Source: Woeseiaceae bacterium (GTDB taxonomy: Bacteria > Pseudomonadota > Gammaproteobacteria > Steroidobacterales > Woeseiaceae). From it: DNA of 64,000 bases. The DNA is taken from positions 1 through 64,000 of the forward strand of contig JAJFKV010000025.1 of assembly GCA_021773055.1 (NCBI GenBank). Direction: 5' to 3'. Position 1 is the stretch's first letter. Every line of letters begins with the position of its first letter. The notes under the pieces were generated by a model. The model worked only from the letters and a program-made list of their open reading frames with translations, had not been told where the DNA came from and made no database searches. This document shows, piece by piece, positions 37,948-46,840 of the stretch. The translations under genes and the position numbers were made by a program.

Positions 37948-38891
37948 CGTCCGTCTTCCTCGATTTTCATCGTGACCGCGACGAAGACGTCTTCAAGTGT
38001 TGGCGCGGCCAATTGGGCGTTGCCGGAGACGCTTCTGCGTGCGAGCGCCCTCTCGACGATCTCAATCGGGTTGCTGTGACGTTCAGGAATAAGGACGCGA
38101 AGCCTCACTCCGAGCTGTGTAACGCTCGCAATTTCCGGCTGCTCATCAATCGCGGCCTGGGCCGCGTAGGGATTGTCCGCGGTGACTTCGACAATGTGCA
38201 TGCCGGTTGCCAACTGCAGCTCTTGCGGTGTTCCATCGGCAACCTTGACGCCATGGTCGAGAATAGCAAGGCGATGGCAGCGCTCAGCTTCGTCCATGTA
38301 ATGCGTTGACACCAGTATGGTCGTGCCTCTTTCTGCGAGGCGGAAGAGGTTGGCCCAGAAATCCCGGCGACTCTGCGGGTCGACCGCGCTGGTCGGCTCA
38401 TCGAGCAATAATAGATCGGGGCGGTGTAACACGGCACAGGCGAGGGCGAGGCGTTGTTTTTGTCCGCCACTCATGGTGCCGGCGAGTTGCCCGCGTTGTG
38501 GAATGAGGTCGTATTTCTCAAGTAGCTCCTCAATGCGCTTTTTTCTGTCATGTGCAGGGACAGAATATATTTCGGCAATAAATTTCAGGTTTTCGCCAAC
38601 CGTCATGTCTCCAAAAAGGGAGAACTTCTGCGTCATGTAGCCGATCTTTGGTTTTAGCAGGTCGGCTTTGCCGGGAATTGTCGTGCCCAGTACGTCAGCA
38701 GTACCTTCAGTCGGTGTCAACAAGCCGCAGAGCATGCGAATAGTCGTCGATTTGCCGGAACCATTGGGCCCCAGGAAACCATAAATCTGGCCGCGCGGAA
38801 CCTTGAGGTCGAGGTCGCTGACTGCGCGCAGATCACCAAATTGCTTGGTTAGTCCCCGGGCTTCGATCGCGTATTCGGAAGACATCATCAA
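37944..38891 (-). CDS. ABC transporter ATP-binding protein
   Basis: A 315-residue ATPase with Walker A GPNGSGKST, Q-loop MTQKFSLFGD, signature SGGQKQR, Walker B LLLLDEPTSAVDP and H-loop STHYMDEAER. The C-terminal 70 residues form the accessory domain found in DrrA/YbhF-type export ATPases. It pairs with the ABC-2 permease downstream (four-base overlap) and with the HlyD-type lipoprotein upstream (four-base overlap), indicating a single coupled operon. Confidence 0.93.
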   Translation of the reverse strand: MMMSSEYAIEARGLTKQFGDLRAVSDLDLKVPRGQIYGFLGPNGSGKSTTIRMLCGLLTPTEGTADVLGTTIPGKADLLKPKIGYMTQKFSLFGDMTVGENLKFIAEIYSVPAHDRKKRIEELLEKYDLIPQRGQLAGTMSGGQKQRLALACAVLHRPDLLLLDEPTSAVDPQSRRDFWANLFRLAERGTTILVSTHYMDEAERCHRLAILDHGVKVADGTPQELQLATGMHIVEVTADNPYAAQAAIDEQPEIASVTQLGVRLRVLIPERHSNPIEIVERALARRSVSGNAQLAAPTLEDVFVAVTMKIEEDGR

Positions 38892-39841
38892 TTCAGCTCA
38901 AACTCGACTTCCACGGGTACGCCGTCGGGCAGGCGCTCGCGCGCTTCTGTAACGTCAATTTTGGCAACGAAACTAAGGCGACCCCGGTCACGTTCCGTCA
39001 GAGCAAAGTAGGGCGTGAACGTCGATTCGCTCGCAACCCAGCGAACTCGCCCGGCAATGGGTGTATCCAGGCCATCGACGAAAATTTGCGCTTTTACGCC
39101 AGCGCTTATTTGCACGCGAAGCTGTTCAGGAACATAGACGCGTGCATAAGCTTGTTCGCCGCCAAGCATCACCAGCACGGGCTGCCCGACCCCCGGGCGT
39201 TCTCCCAGTTCGAACAGGCGACTGTCGATAACTCCATCGACAGGCGCTTTGACGGCGTACTTGTTTACGTCGATTTGTACGCCGTCGCGGCGCGCGGCAG
39301 CCTGTTCGACCGCCTGCTCGGCTTGTGCAAGTTCTTCTATCGTTGTTCCGGCGAGTAATTCTTCAAGTTGGGCGAGGCGAAGTTTCAATGCTGCCTGCGC
39401 GGCATCATAGGCCGCGTTGGCTTTGTCCAGGGTGTCTGGCGAGGTTAGTCCGCGCTGATAAATGTCCTGAACGCGCTGCTGCTCGGTTTGACGAAACTCG
39501 AAGTCCTGAGTTGCACCTTCCAGAGTCGCACGGGCAGCCGTGATTCGTTCGCCGCGCGGGCCTCGCAACAGCTCATCGAAGCGGGCTTTTGACTGCAGAA
39601 ATTGAGCCTTTGCCTCTGCCAGTGTCGCCCGTGCCTTTTCATCGTCCTGTCGCAGCAAGACCTGCCCAGCGGTGACTAATTCACCTTCTGCTACCAGTAT
39701 CTCGAGAATAGTTTCATTGAACTCAGCGGTGAGTTCGATGCGCTCGGATGCCATTTCACCGACGACGCGCTGATCGCCATCGGAAGGTCCACAGGCCGTT
39801 AATGCGCTTGCTGCGATAAGGGCTATGAGTAGTTGTTTCAT
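38888..39841 (-). CDS. HlyD-family periplasmic adaptor, probable lipoprotein
   Basis: A 317-residue membrane-fusion protein. Signal peptide with lipobox LTAC (Cys17), biotinyl-lipoyl-like domain halves (about 35-65 and 200-220), a coiled-coil hairpin (about 75-190 with repeated Glu/Arg/Ala), and a beta-barrel domain. It links the inner-membrane ABC transporter to an outer-membrane channel, which is not encoded here. ATG 39841 is preferred over upstream starts because it yields the lipoprotein signal and has GGAG ahead. Second gene of the TetR-controlled operon. Confidence 0.88.
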   Translation of the reverse strand: MKQLLIALIAASALTACGPSDGDQRVVGEMASERIELTAEFNETILEILVAEGELVTAGQVLLRQDDEKARATLAEAKAQFLQSKARFDELLRGPRGERITAARATLEGATQDFEFRQTEQQRVQDIYQRGLTSPDTLDKANAAYDAAQAALKLRLAQLEELLAGTTIEELAQAEQAVEQAAARRDGVQIDVNKYAVKAPVDGVIDSRLFELGERPGVGQPVLVMLGGEQAYARVYVPEQLRVQISAGVKAQIFVDGLDTPIAGRVRWVASESTFTPYFALTERDRGRLSFVAKIDVTEARERLPDGVPVEVEFELN

Positions 39842-39854
39842 TCTATTGCTCCAC

Positions 39855-40463
39855 TCACGCTTTGATTTTCGTGAGCAACATGTCGATTTGAGTTTCAATG
39901 AGTTTGTCGGTGTCGAGCGGCCTGGACTTAAAAATAATTCCCCAGATGACGGAGAGCATCACGGGTGCCAGGAATAATTGCGGTAGTTCGGAAACCGCGC
40001 TTTGCCGGAACTCACCGCGCTCGACACCGCGTTCGACAAAGGTGCTAATTGCGGCAAGCCCTTTCGCGACGACGTTGTCGTAGTAGTAGTCGACGAGGTC
40101 CGGATGCCGCGAGCCTTCAGCGATGAGCAGGCGAATAACAATCGCTACCGGTGATCCCGGTACCTGCTTCATAAATGACAGGAGTGGACCGCGGATGAAG
40201 TCTTCGGATGACAGTTCGGTCGATTGGATGGTTTCGATCAGCTGATCGATGCGCCGAATGACAACGCTCTTTACGACTGCCTTGAAGAGCTCTTCCTTGG
40301 TCTTGAAGTAAAGATACAAAAGCCCTTTGCTGACACCGGCCCGCTTCGCGACCTCTTCGACACGCGTTGCTGCGTAGCCCTTCTCCGTAAAGGCCTCGAG
40401 CGCGGCTTCAGTAATCTCTTGTGGACGATCTTCCTTGCGTCGCTGATAGCGTGGTTTTGGCAT
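39855..40463 (-). CDS. TetR-family repressor of the HlyD/ABC export operon
   Basis: A 202-residue regulator with a TetR N-terminal helix-turn-helix (ITEAALEAFTEKGYAATRVEEVAKRAGVSKGLLYLYFKTKEELF) and a C-terminal TetR_C domain of the type found with efflux operons. It begins the operon tetR-hlyD-ABC, 13 bases before the adaptor gene. Two similar palindromes immediately upstream of its start (40472-40523) are the probable operators, so autorepression of the whole operon is likely. The inducing ligand is unknown. Confidence 0.9.
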   Translation of the reverse strand: MPKPRYQRRKEDRPQEITEAALEAFTEKGYAATRVEEVAKRAGVSKGLLYLYFKTKEELFKAVVKSVVIRRIDQLIETIQSTELSSEDFIRGPLLSFMKQVPGSPVAIVIRLLIAEGSRHPDLVDYYYDNVVAKGLAAISTFVERGVERGEFRQSAVSELPQLFLAPVMLSVIWGIIFKSRPLDTDKLIETQIDMLLTKIKA

Positions 40464-40471
40464 TTCGAGGC

Positions 40472-40523
40472 ACTTACTGACTCATAGGTCAGTAAGTATA
40501 GTTAATGACCGAAGAGTCAGCAA
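40472..40523. promoter_or_regulatory. Tandem TetR operator candidates
   Basis: The first site (40472-40497) is a perfect inverted repeat ACTTACTGAC-6 bases-GTCAGTAAGT, starting nine bases from the tetR start codon. The second (40502-40523) repeats the same pattern imperfectly: TTAATGAC-6 bases-GTCAGCAA. The centres are 28 bases apart. Size and symmetry fit a TetR-family operator overlapping the promoter of the tetR-hlyD-ABC operon. Confidence 0.75.
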
Positions 40524-40566
40524 GGTTTTTGTACGGAAATTGTGAACCCGGTTGTGCGCAGCTCGA

Positions 40567-41370
40567 TCACTGCCGCCAAAGGCGTAGATCCTGAGGTGAA
40601 TCCTCGAAATTGCTGCGAAAAGGATTGATATCGATGCCACCACGACGCTGGTAGCGAGCGTAAATACTCAGCTTCTCCACCTTGCAGCGCGCCAGGAGAT
40701 CGACAAACATGCGTTCTACGCAAGCCTCGTGAAACCCGTCGTGCTCGCGGAATGACACGATGTATTGCAGCAGCGAAGCGTGATCAATTTTCGGTCCCTG
40801 ATAGTGAATGGCAACGCTTCCGATATCGGGCTGTCCCGTCACGGGACAGAGGCTGCGCAGTAAGTGGCTGTGTAATGCTTCTTTAACGATCTTGTCGGGG
40901 TTCGCGCTCAGGAGATTAGAGTCCACGTCCCAGCTGCTGCAGCTTACTGCTAGTGAGTCCAGACAGATTCCTGGCAGCACGGATACGGCATTGGTGGCTG
41001 TTTCGGCGACGGGCTGGACTTGCACACTGACTTGCTGACCGGCGCTCTTGCCAATATCGGTCGCGATTAATTCGGCGACCGCTGCCGGGCTCTCAAAATG
41101 GCTCATGGCGAACGAGCTCAGGTATAGCTTCAGAGATTTGGACTCGATCAGATTTGGTGAAGTCGCCGGAACCGAAATTTGTGCGGTCGCGACAACGGGC
41201 AAGTCCCCGGGGCCGAGCCAGGTCAAATCCCAGGCGTTCCAGATATCAACGCCACCAAACGGCAGCTCACGATCGCGGTCGTCGCCGCGCAGAATGGCAA
41301 ACAGCACATCTGGTTGGTATTTGTTCGGATAGTCGGATTTTTGGCCTAGCGGTAGCGTGGGGTCTGTCAC
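40567..41370 (-). CDS. queF: QueF, NADPH-dependent 7-cyano-7-deazaguanine reductase
   Basis: Reduces preQ0 to preQ1 in queuosine biosynthesis. This is the long two-domain form (267 residues; YqcD type). Catalytic Cys175 is in SLCPVTGQPDIGS, with the neighbouring conserved Asp182, and the substrate-binding ESKSLKLYLSSF motif is in the N-terminal half. The start is GTG 41370. It is an isolated gene, divergent from the cyanophycinase gene; no queC, D or E is nearby. Confidence 0.95.
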   Translation of the reverse strand: MTDPTLPLGQKSDYPNKYQPDVLFAILRGDDRDRELPFGGVDIWNAWDLTWLGPGDLPVVATAQISVPATSPNLIESKSLKLYLSSFAMSHFESPAAVAELIATDIGKSAGQQVSVQVQPVAETATNAVSVLPGICLDSLAVSCSSWDVDSNLLSANPDKIVKEALHSHLLRSLCPVTGQPDIGSVAIHYQGPKIDHASLLQYIVSFREHDGFHEACVERMFVDLLARCKVEKLSIYARYQRRGGIDINPFRSNFEDSPQDLRLWRQ

Positions 41371-41507
41371 AAAGAGGTCCTGAAGCGAAATTCGCGGCTA
41401 TTTTGCCGCATTAAGCGCTGGAAATGCTGAATTCTTGTGTAAAATACACAGCCTTTTTCGTGCCCCGTTGTCCATCCCATTGCTCATCTCGAGCGGAGTC
41501 CCAATAC

Positions 41508-42332
41508 ATGTGTCCTGCAAATGATGTTTCCGGAGCCAGTCGTGGCTACATAATCCCCATTGGCGGCGCTGAAGAAAAATTGAATAGCCCGGATATCCTG
41601 AATCGTTTTATCGAGATTTGCGGTGGACTGGAAGCTCGAATCGGTATCATTCCGACAGCGTCAGAGCTGGAAGACACCGGTCGTAATTACGAAAAGCTGT
41701 TCCGTAAGATCGGTGTAAAGCACGCCAAAGTACTGCCGTTTATTACTCGTGAAGATTGCCAGACCGGTGAAGATGTCGATTACATCGAGAAGTGCGATGG
41801 CGTTTTCATGACCGGCGGCAATCAGTTACGGCTTTCCACGACCTTGGGCGGCACCAGGGTTGCGCAGTTGATCCGCCGCCGCAATGCGGAAGGCATGCAT
41901 GTGGCGGGAACGTCGGCGGGGGCCGCTTTTATGCCAGAGCATATGATTGCCGGTGGCTCTGAAGGCAGTACGCCAAGCCCGGACATGGTAACAATGGCTC
42001 CCGGCCTGGGGTTGACCAACGCTTTTATCATCGACCAGCATTTTCGTGAGCGTGATCGTTTGGGCCGGTTGTTGACGGCGCTGGCCTACAATCCCTTCGC
42101 CATTGGTGTCGGGCTGGACGAGGATACAGCGGCGTTTATTCGAGCCGGTGATTCTCTTGAGGTCGTTGGCAGCGGCGGGATTACCGTGATTGATCCCACC
42201 CACCTCAGTTATTCTTCCATGGATAAAGCGGGTCGTGGTGACCCGGTCAGTTTGATCGACGTAACGCTGCATATCCTGGTCGCCGGCGGCCGCTTTGATA
42301 TTGCGACACGCGAAGCGCATGCTTCCCTGTGA
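41508..42332 (+). CDS. cphB: Cyanophycinase
   Basis: Serine exopeptidase (family S51) that degrades cyanophycin to beta-Asp-Arg dipeptides. Nucleophile Ser136 is in GTSAGAAFM. Other family motifs are PIGGAEEK at the N-terminus, IIPTAS, and FMTGGNQLRL. ATG 41508 with GCGGAG upstream gives 274 residues, the normal intracellular length; the frame is open to 41424 but that extension has no function I can see. Lack of a signal peptide places it in the cytoplasm. It leads the cphB-cphA-Mur-ligase-like operon. Confidence 0.93.
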   Translation: MCPANDVSGASRGYIIPIGGAEEKLNSPDILNRFIEICGGLEARIGIIPTASELEDTGRNYEKLFRKIGVKHAKVLPFITREDCQTGEDVDYIEKCDGVFMTGGNQLRLSTTLGGTRVAQLIRRRNAEGMHVAGTSAGAAFMPEHMIAGGSEGSTPSPDMVTMAPGLGLTNAFIIDQHFRERDRLGRLLTALAYNPFAIGVGLDEDTAAFIRAGDSLEVVGSGGITVIDPTHLSYSSMDKAGRGDPVSLIDVTLHILVAGGRFDIATREAHASL

Positions 42333-42364
42333 CAACTAAAAGAACATAACAACAGGTTTCAACA

Positions 42365-45151
42365 ATGAAAATCGTAAGTACCAATGTCTTTGTCGGGCCG
42401 AGCACATTCGCTCGTTTTCCGGTTATTCGTCACGTACTGGATCTTGGCGTACTCGAAGAGTGGCCGACAGGTCGTCTCGGCGAGGACTTCATCGGCCCGC
42501 TGCTTGAGGTTTTGCCCGGATTGCATGAGCACGGTTGTTCGTACAGCGAGCCGGGCGGATTCGTGCGCCGTTTGCGTGAGGATGAAGGTACCTGGTTGGG
42601 CCATGTCATGGAGCACGTAGCGATAGAACTGCAAAATGTTGCGGGTTCAAATGTCACCTTTGGTCGCACGCGTTCGATCGATGGCCAGCCGGGTCATTAC
42701 AACATGGTGTTCCAGTACAAGGATGCCGCCGTTGGTCGTGAAGCGTCGGATCTCGCGCTAAAACTCATACATAGTTTGCTACCCGCGGAGATCGCAGGCG
42801 ACGATGCGCCCGGCGACGATTGGGAATTCGCTGATGTACGCGACCGATTTATTCGTTACGCGCAGCGCCGGGAGTTTGGGCCGAGCACGGCATCACTCGT
42901 GAATGCGGCTGAAGACCGCGATATCCCGTGGCTACGCCTGAATCGCTACAGTCTTGTTCAGTTCGGCCATGGCCGCTACCAGCAGCGTATTCAGGCTACT
43001 ACGACCGGACGCACCAGCAATATCGCCGTCGAACTTGCCAGCGACAAAGAAGAAACCAATAGCATTCTCAGGGATCTGGGACTGCCTGTTCCGAAGCAGA
43101 TTATGGCGCGTTCAAAGCGCGACGCGGTACGTGCGGCGAAGCGCATCGGTTTCCCCGTCGTTACGAAGCCACTGGATGGCAATCACGGTCGTGGTGTTGC
43201 TATCAATCTGCGTACCGATGAAGAAGTTGAAACAGGCTTCGAAAAAGCGAACGAGCACGGCCGGACGATAATCGTTGAGAGCTACATCGACGGATACGAT
43301 CACCGTATTCTTATAGTTGATGGCGAACTGGTTGCCGCTGCAAAGCGCGTTCCGGGTCACGTCGTTGGTGATGGCAAGCACACCATCGAGCAGCTCGTTG
43401 ATACCGTTAATGAAGACCCGAGACGTGGCGTTGGACATGAAAAAGTTCTGACGCGACTCGAGTTTGACCATCAGGCGGAGCGTCTGCTGGAAAAGCTGGG
43501 CTATGACCGGAAAACAGTGCCGCCGGAAGATGAGGTGGTGTTCCTGCGTTCGACAGCAAACCTTTCCACTGGCGGTACGGCAATTGATGTCACTGACATC
43601 ATGCACCCGGACAATCGGGAAATGGCGATCCGTGCAATCAAGGCGATCGGTCTCGATATCGGCGGAGTCGATTTTCTGACCCGCGACATTACGGAGTCGT
43701 ATCGCGATGCGGGTGGTGGTATCTGCGAGGTTAATGCGGGCCCGGGATTTCGTATGCACGTGGCACCCAGTGAAGGTACTCCCCGCGATGTTGCCGGCCC
43801 GGTGATCGACATGCTGTTTCCGCCCGAGTCACCGAGCCGCATTCCGATCGCAGCGGTTACAGGGACAAACGGAAAAACGACAACGTCACGCATGCTGGCG
43901 CACATCCTGAAAATGTCGGGCCGTACGGTCGGGCTGACATCGACCGACGGCGTTTATATTGATGGCAATCTGAGTGTGCCGGGTGACATGACGGGACCTG
44001 TATCGGCGCATATGATACTGCGCGATCCGTCTGTAGATGCTGCTGTTATGGAAACGGCGCGCGGCGGAATGTTGCGCAGTGGGCTGGGGTTCCAGTCCTG
44101 CAACGTAGCAGCCTGCTTGAATGTGACAGCCGATCATCTCGGTTTGCGTGGCATCGATACACTGGAGCAGTTGGCGGAGGTTAAGCGTGTGCCTGTCGAG
44201 ATCGCAACCGATGCGGCGGTCCTCAATGCGGACGATACGCTCTGTTTGCAGATGGCTGACTACACCGACGCTGAAAAACTCAGCTATGTGACGATGAACC
44301 CGGCCCACCCTCTCGTAAAGCAGCACATACAGGCGGGCGGTCAGGCGTTCGTCCTTGAGCAGGGCATGAACGGGCACATGATTTCGATCTATGATAACGA
44401 AACGCATACGCCGCTGGTTTGGACGCACCTGATTCCGGCGACTATTGAAGGTCGTGCGCTACACAACGTGCAAAATGCCATGTTCGCGGCCGCGCTGGCC
44501 TACAACATGGACATTGGACTCGAAGACATTCGCCATGGCCTGCGTACGTTTGATTCATCGTTCTTCCAGGCACCTGGCCGAACCAATATTTATGACGAGC
44601 ATCCGTTCCGCGTTATTCTCGATTACGCTCACAATCCCGCCGCTGTTAATGCCATGTGTGGTTTGGTTGATCGCTTCGATGTAGAGGGGCGCAAGATCGT
44701 GGTCCTGTCTGCACCCGGTGATCGCCGTGACGAAGACATTCGCGAGATCGCCGAGATTGCCGCGGGCCATTTCGACCACTTCATCTGCCGTTGTGACGAT
44801 AGTCGTCGTGGTCGCGGTGAGGACGAAGTTGCCGTAATGCTAAAAAATAAGTTGCTCGAAGAGGGGATTTCAGCCGATCAGATTGAAGTCATACCGGATG
44901 AGCAGGAAGCGACCCGCCACGCACTCGAAATGGCCGAATCCGGAGATCTGATTTTGGTTCTGGGCGATAACACCAAGCGCACCTGGAAACAAATCATCTA
45001 TTTTAATTCCGGTGCGCTCACTGAAGACGCGGGTAAGAAGACAGTGGCGGCGATGGATCTGCCCGATATTGGTGGCTTCCAGATAGACAGCGACCTCGAG
45101 ATTATCAGCGACGAACGCGGCGTGCGTATTGCACGCGACGAAGGCGACTAG
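42365..45151 (+). CDS. cphA: Cyanophycin synthetase
   Basis: Polymerises Asp and Arg into the storage polymer cyanophycin using ATP. 928 residues, near the usual 870-930. Domains: N-terminal domain (1 to about 165), ATP-grasp domain (about 215-470; GFPVVTKPLDGNHGRGVA, then VNAGPGFRMHVAPSEG) that adds Asp, and a Mur-ligase domain with P-loop TGTNGKTTTSRML (about 496-508) and RRDEDIREI that adds Arg. The end-of-chain DYAHNPAA motif is present. Located 32 bases after cyanophycinase, so synthesis and breakdown are encoded together. Confidence 0.95.
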   Translation: MKIVSTNVFVGPSTFARFPVIRHVLDLGVLEEWPTGRLGEDFIGPLLEVLPGLHEHGCSYSEPGGFVRRLREDEGTWLGHVMEHVAIELQNVAGSNVTFGRTRSIDGQPGHYNMVFQYKDAAVGREASDLALKLIHSLLPAEIAGDDAPGDDWEFADVRDRFIRYAQRREFGPSTASLVNAAEDRDIPWLRLNRYSLVQFGHGRYQQRIQATTTGRTSNIAVELASDKEETNSILRDLGLPVPKQIMARSKRDAVRAAKRIGFPVVTKPLDGNHGRGVAINLRTDEEVETGFEKANEHGRTIIVESYIDGYDHRILIVDGELVAAAKRVPGHVVGDGKHTIEQLVDTVNEDPRRGVGHEKVLTRLEFDHQAERLLEKLGYDRKTVPPEDEVVFLRSTANLSTGGTAIDVTDIMHPDNREMAIRAIKAIGLDIGGVDFLTRDITESYRDAGGGICEVNAGPGFRMHVAPSEGTPRDVAGPVIDMLFPPESPSRIPIAAVTGTNGKTTTSRMLAHILKMSGRTVGLTSTDGVYIDGNLSVPGDMTGPVSAHMILRDPSVDAAVMETARGGMLRSGLGFQSCNVAACLNVTADHLGLRGIDTLEQLAEVKRVPVEIATDAAVLNADDTLCLQMADYTDAEKLSYVTMNPAHPLVKQHIQAGGQAFVLEQGMNGHMISIYDNETHTPLVWTHLIPATIEGRALHNVQNAMFAAALAYNMDIGLEDIRHGLRTFDSSFFQAPGRTNIYDEHPFRVILDYAHNPAAVNAMCGLVDRFDVEGRKIVVLSAPGDRRDEDIREIAEIAAGHFDHFICRCDDSRRGRGEDEVAVMLKNKLLEEGISADQIEVIPDEQEATRHALEMAESGDLILVLGDNTKRTWKQIIYFNSGALTEDAGKKTVAAMDLPDIGGFQIDSDLEIISDERGVRIARDEGD

Positions 45152-45160
45152 TCCGGCACC

Positions 45161-46840
45161 GTGGAGTTTCTTGACGCTCGCAGACTGACAGGGCCCAGCC
45201 TGATTTTCGATGGGCCGGGGGCGATATTGGATGTTGCCTGTTCCGCCGAAGAAGCAGATCGGTTGATCCCGATCTGGCAGGCGAACGTTGAGCGCATACT
45301 CGCTGAGCTGGGCTGGAGCGAGGCGGTATTCTCATCAAGAAAACTGCTGGGCGGAGTGAGCCTGGCGTTTTCGGCGCCCATCGATGCTTTATACGCAGCA
45401 TCCGAAATCAACGAGTGGGCATGGGCCGCTAGTGCACACGAACTAGGCGAAGGTGTTGAGTATTCTGAGTTTCAGGAAACAGTGGATACGATTCGAAATT
45501 CAATCGCGGAAGAGGCTAATCCGCCTTTGATGAAGTTGATAGAAGACGCCGCAAGCCATGGCAAAACGCTGCTATGGGATGACGACGAGGTTTCAGTCGG
45601 CCTTGGCAGCGGTTCCAATACCTGGGCGGTACGCGAGATCCCTGATGAGTTGCAGTGGGACCAGCATCACGATGTGCCGATTGGCCTCGTAACGGGCACC
45701 AACGGCAAAACAACGACTGTTCGTCTGGCGACGCACATCGCGCGCGCGGCCGGAAAGAACGTTGGCCTGAGTTCGACAGATTGGATCGCCGTTAATGAAC
45801 GCGTCATCGACCGGGGTGACTGGTCAGGACCGGGCGGCGCACGAGCGGTATTGCGAGAGCAGGAAGTGGATGTCGCGATCCTGGAATCGGCTCGCGGTGG
45901 TCTGCTTCGTCGCGGACTTGGCGTCGACCGGGCGGATGCAGCTCTGATCACCAATATTGCCGAGGATCACCTTGGCGACTTCGGTTCCCAAAATCTCGCA
46001 GAGCTGCTGGATATCAAGTGGATTATTAGTCGCGCGGTACTGGAAACGGGCCGGCTTATCCTGAATGCGGACGACGCTTTGCTGCGGGTGAAAGCAGAGG
46101 AATTCGACGGCGCCATCGTCTGGTTTAGTCTCGATCCCGATAACGAACTCATTGCCGCAGCCAGTCGGGACGGTGACCTTTGCTTTCTTTACGATGGCGA
46201 CGAGTTACTCAAGATCGAAGCGGGGGAGCGTGAGCTCATCTGCCACAGCAATGAAATCCCAATTTCGATGGGCGGTGCTGCTCGCCACAACGTTGCGAAT
46301 TCACTGGCCGCCGCAGCGTTGACCCACTGTCTCGGTTTTTCAATTGATGCTATTCGCGACGGCTTGAAGACCATGGAGCAAGATGAGAATCCGGGTCGCT
46401 GTAATATTCATGAAGTTGACGGCAAGAAAGTATTGATTGATTTCGCACACAATCCTGCCGCGATGCGCGCGCTGTTCGATATGGCAGTCGCTATTCCGGC
46501 GAAACGTCGCGTCCTTTGCTTCGGCCAGGCGGGTGATCGTCCCGACACTCTTATTCGCGAGATGACGCGAGACGCCTGGGCGATCGGGCTTGACCAGGTC
46601 ATGATTTCGGAACTGGCCGATTACCACCGTGGCCGCGAGCATGGCGATGTCTTCGAGTTGATCAAGAGTGAACTGCTAGCCGCCGGTGCTGACGCATCTC
46701 AAGTAGGCCATTGGGAAGAAGAGATGGAGTCATTTTCGGCGGCACTGGCATGGGCGCAGCCCGGAGACCTGGTGATCATGCTGGCGCTTGGCGGAGCAGC
46801 GCCGATACTGGCTCAGCTCAGGGCGTTGGGCGCAATATAA
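45161..46840 (+). CDS. Mur-ligase-domain protein of the cyanophycin locus
   Basis: A 559-residue protein with a P-loop TGTNGKTTTVRL (178-189), a central Mur-ligase domain (ESARGGLLRRGLG, ITNIAEDHLGDFG) and the DFAHNPAAM C-terminal motif, all closely similar to the Mur-ligase half of CphA. It has no ATP-grasp domain. The first 165 or so residues are a separate region (FDGPGAILDVACSAEEADRL, then WSEAVFSSRKLLGGVSLAFSAP) that I do not recognise. It begins nine bases after cphA with a GTG start. It may assist or modify cyanophycin synthesis; a stand-alone amide ligase acting on a polymer end is one idea. The end overlaps the convergent hydrolase gene by 23 bases. Confidence 0.85.
   Translation: MEFLDARRLTGPSLIFDGPGAILDVACSAEEADRLIPIWQANVERILAELGWSEAVFSSRKLLGGVSLAFSAPIDALYAASEINEWAWAASAHELGEGVEYSEFQETVDTIRNSIAEEANPPLMKLIEDAASHGKTLLWDDDEVSVGLGSGSNTWAVREIPDELQWDQHHDVPIGLVTGTNGKTTTVRLATHIARAAGKNVGLSSTDWIAVNERVIDRGDWSGPGGARAVLREQEVDVAILESARGGLLRRGLGVDRADAALITNIAEDHLGDFGSQNLAELLDIKWIISRAVLETGRLILNADDALLRVKAEEFDGAIVWFSLDPDNELIAAASRDGDLCFLYDGDELLKIEAGERELICHSNEIPISMGGAARHNVANSLAAAALTHCLGFSIDAIRDGLKTMEQDENPGRCNIHEVDGKKVLIDFAHNPAAMRALFDMAVAIPAKRRVLCFGQAGDRPDTLIREMTRDAWAIGLDQVMISELADYHRGREHGDVFELIKSELLAAGADASQVGHWEEEMESFSAALAWAQPGDLVIMLALGGAAPILAQLRALGAI

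Noticed and set aside
41394..41409. Small hairpin GCGGC-6-GCCGC between queF and cphB, considered as a preQ1 riboswitch or terminator
   Set aside because: The stem is only five base pairs, there is no T-run, and no preQ1 aptamer pattern could be made out.
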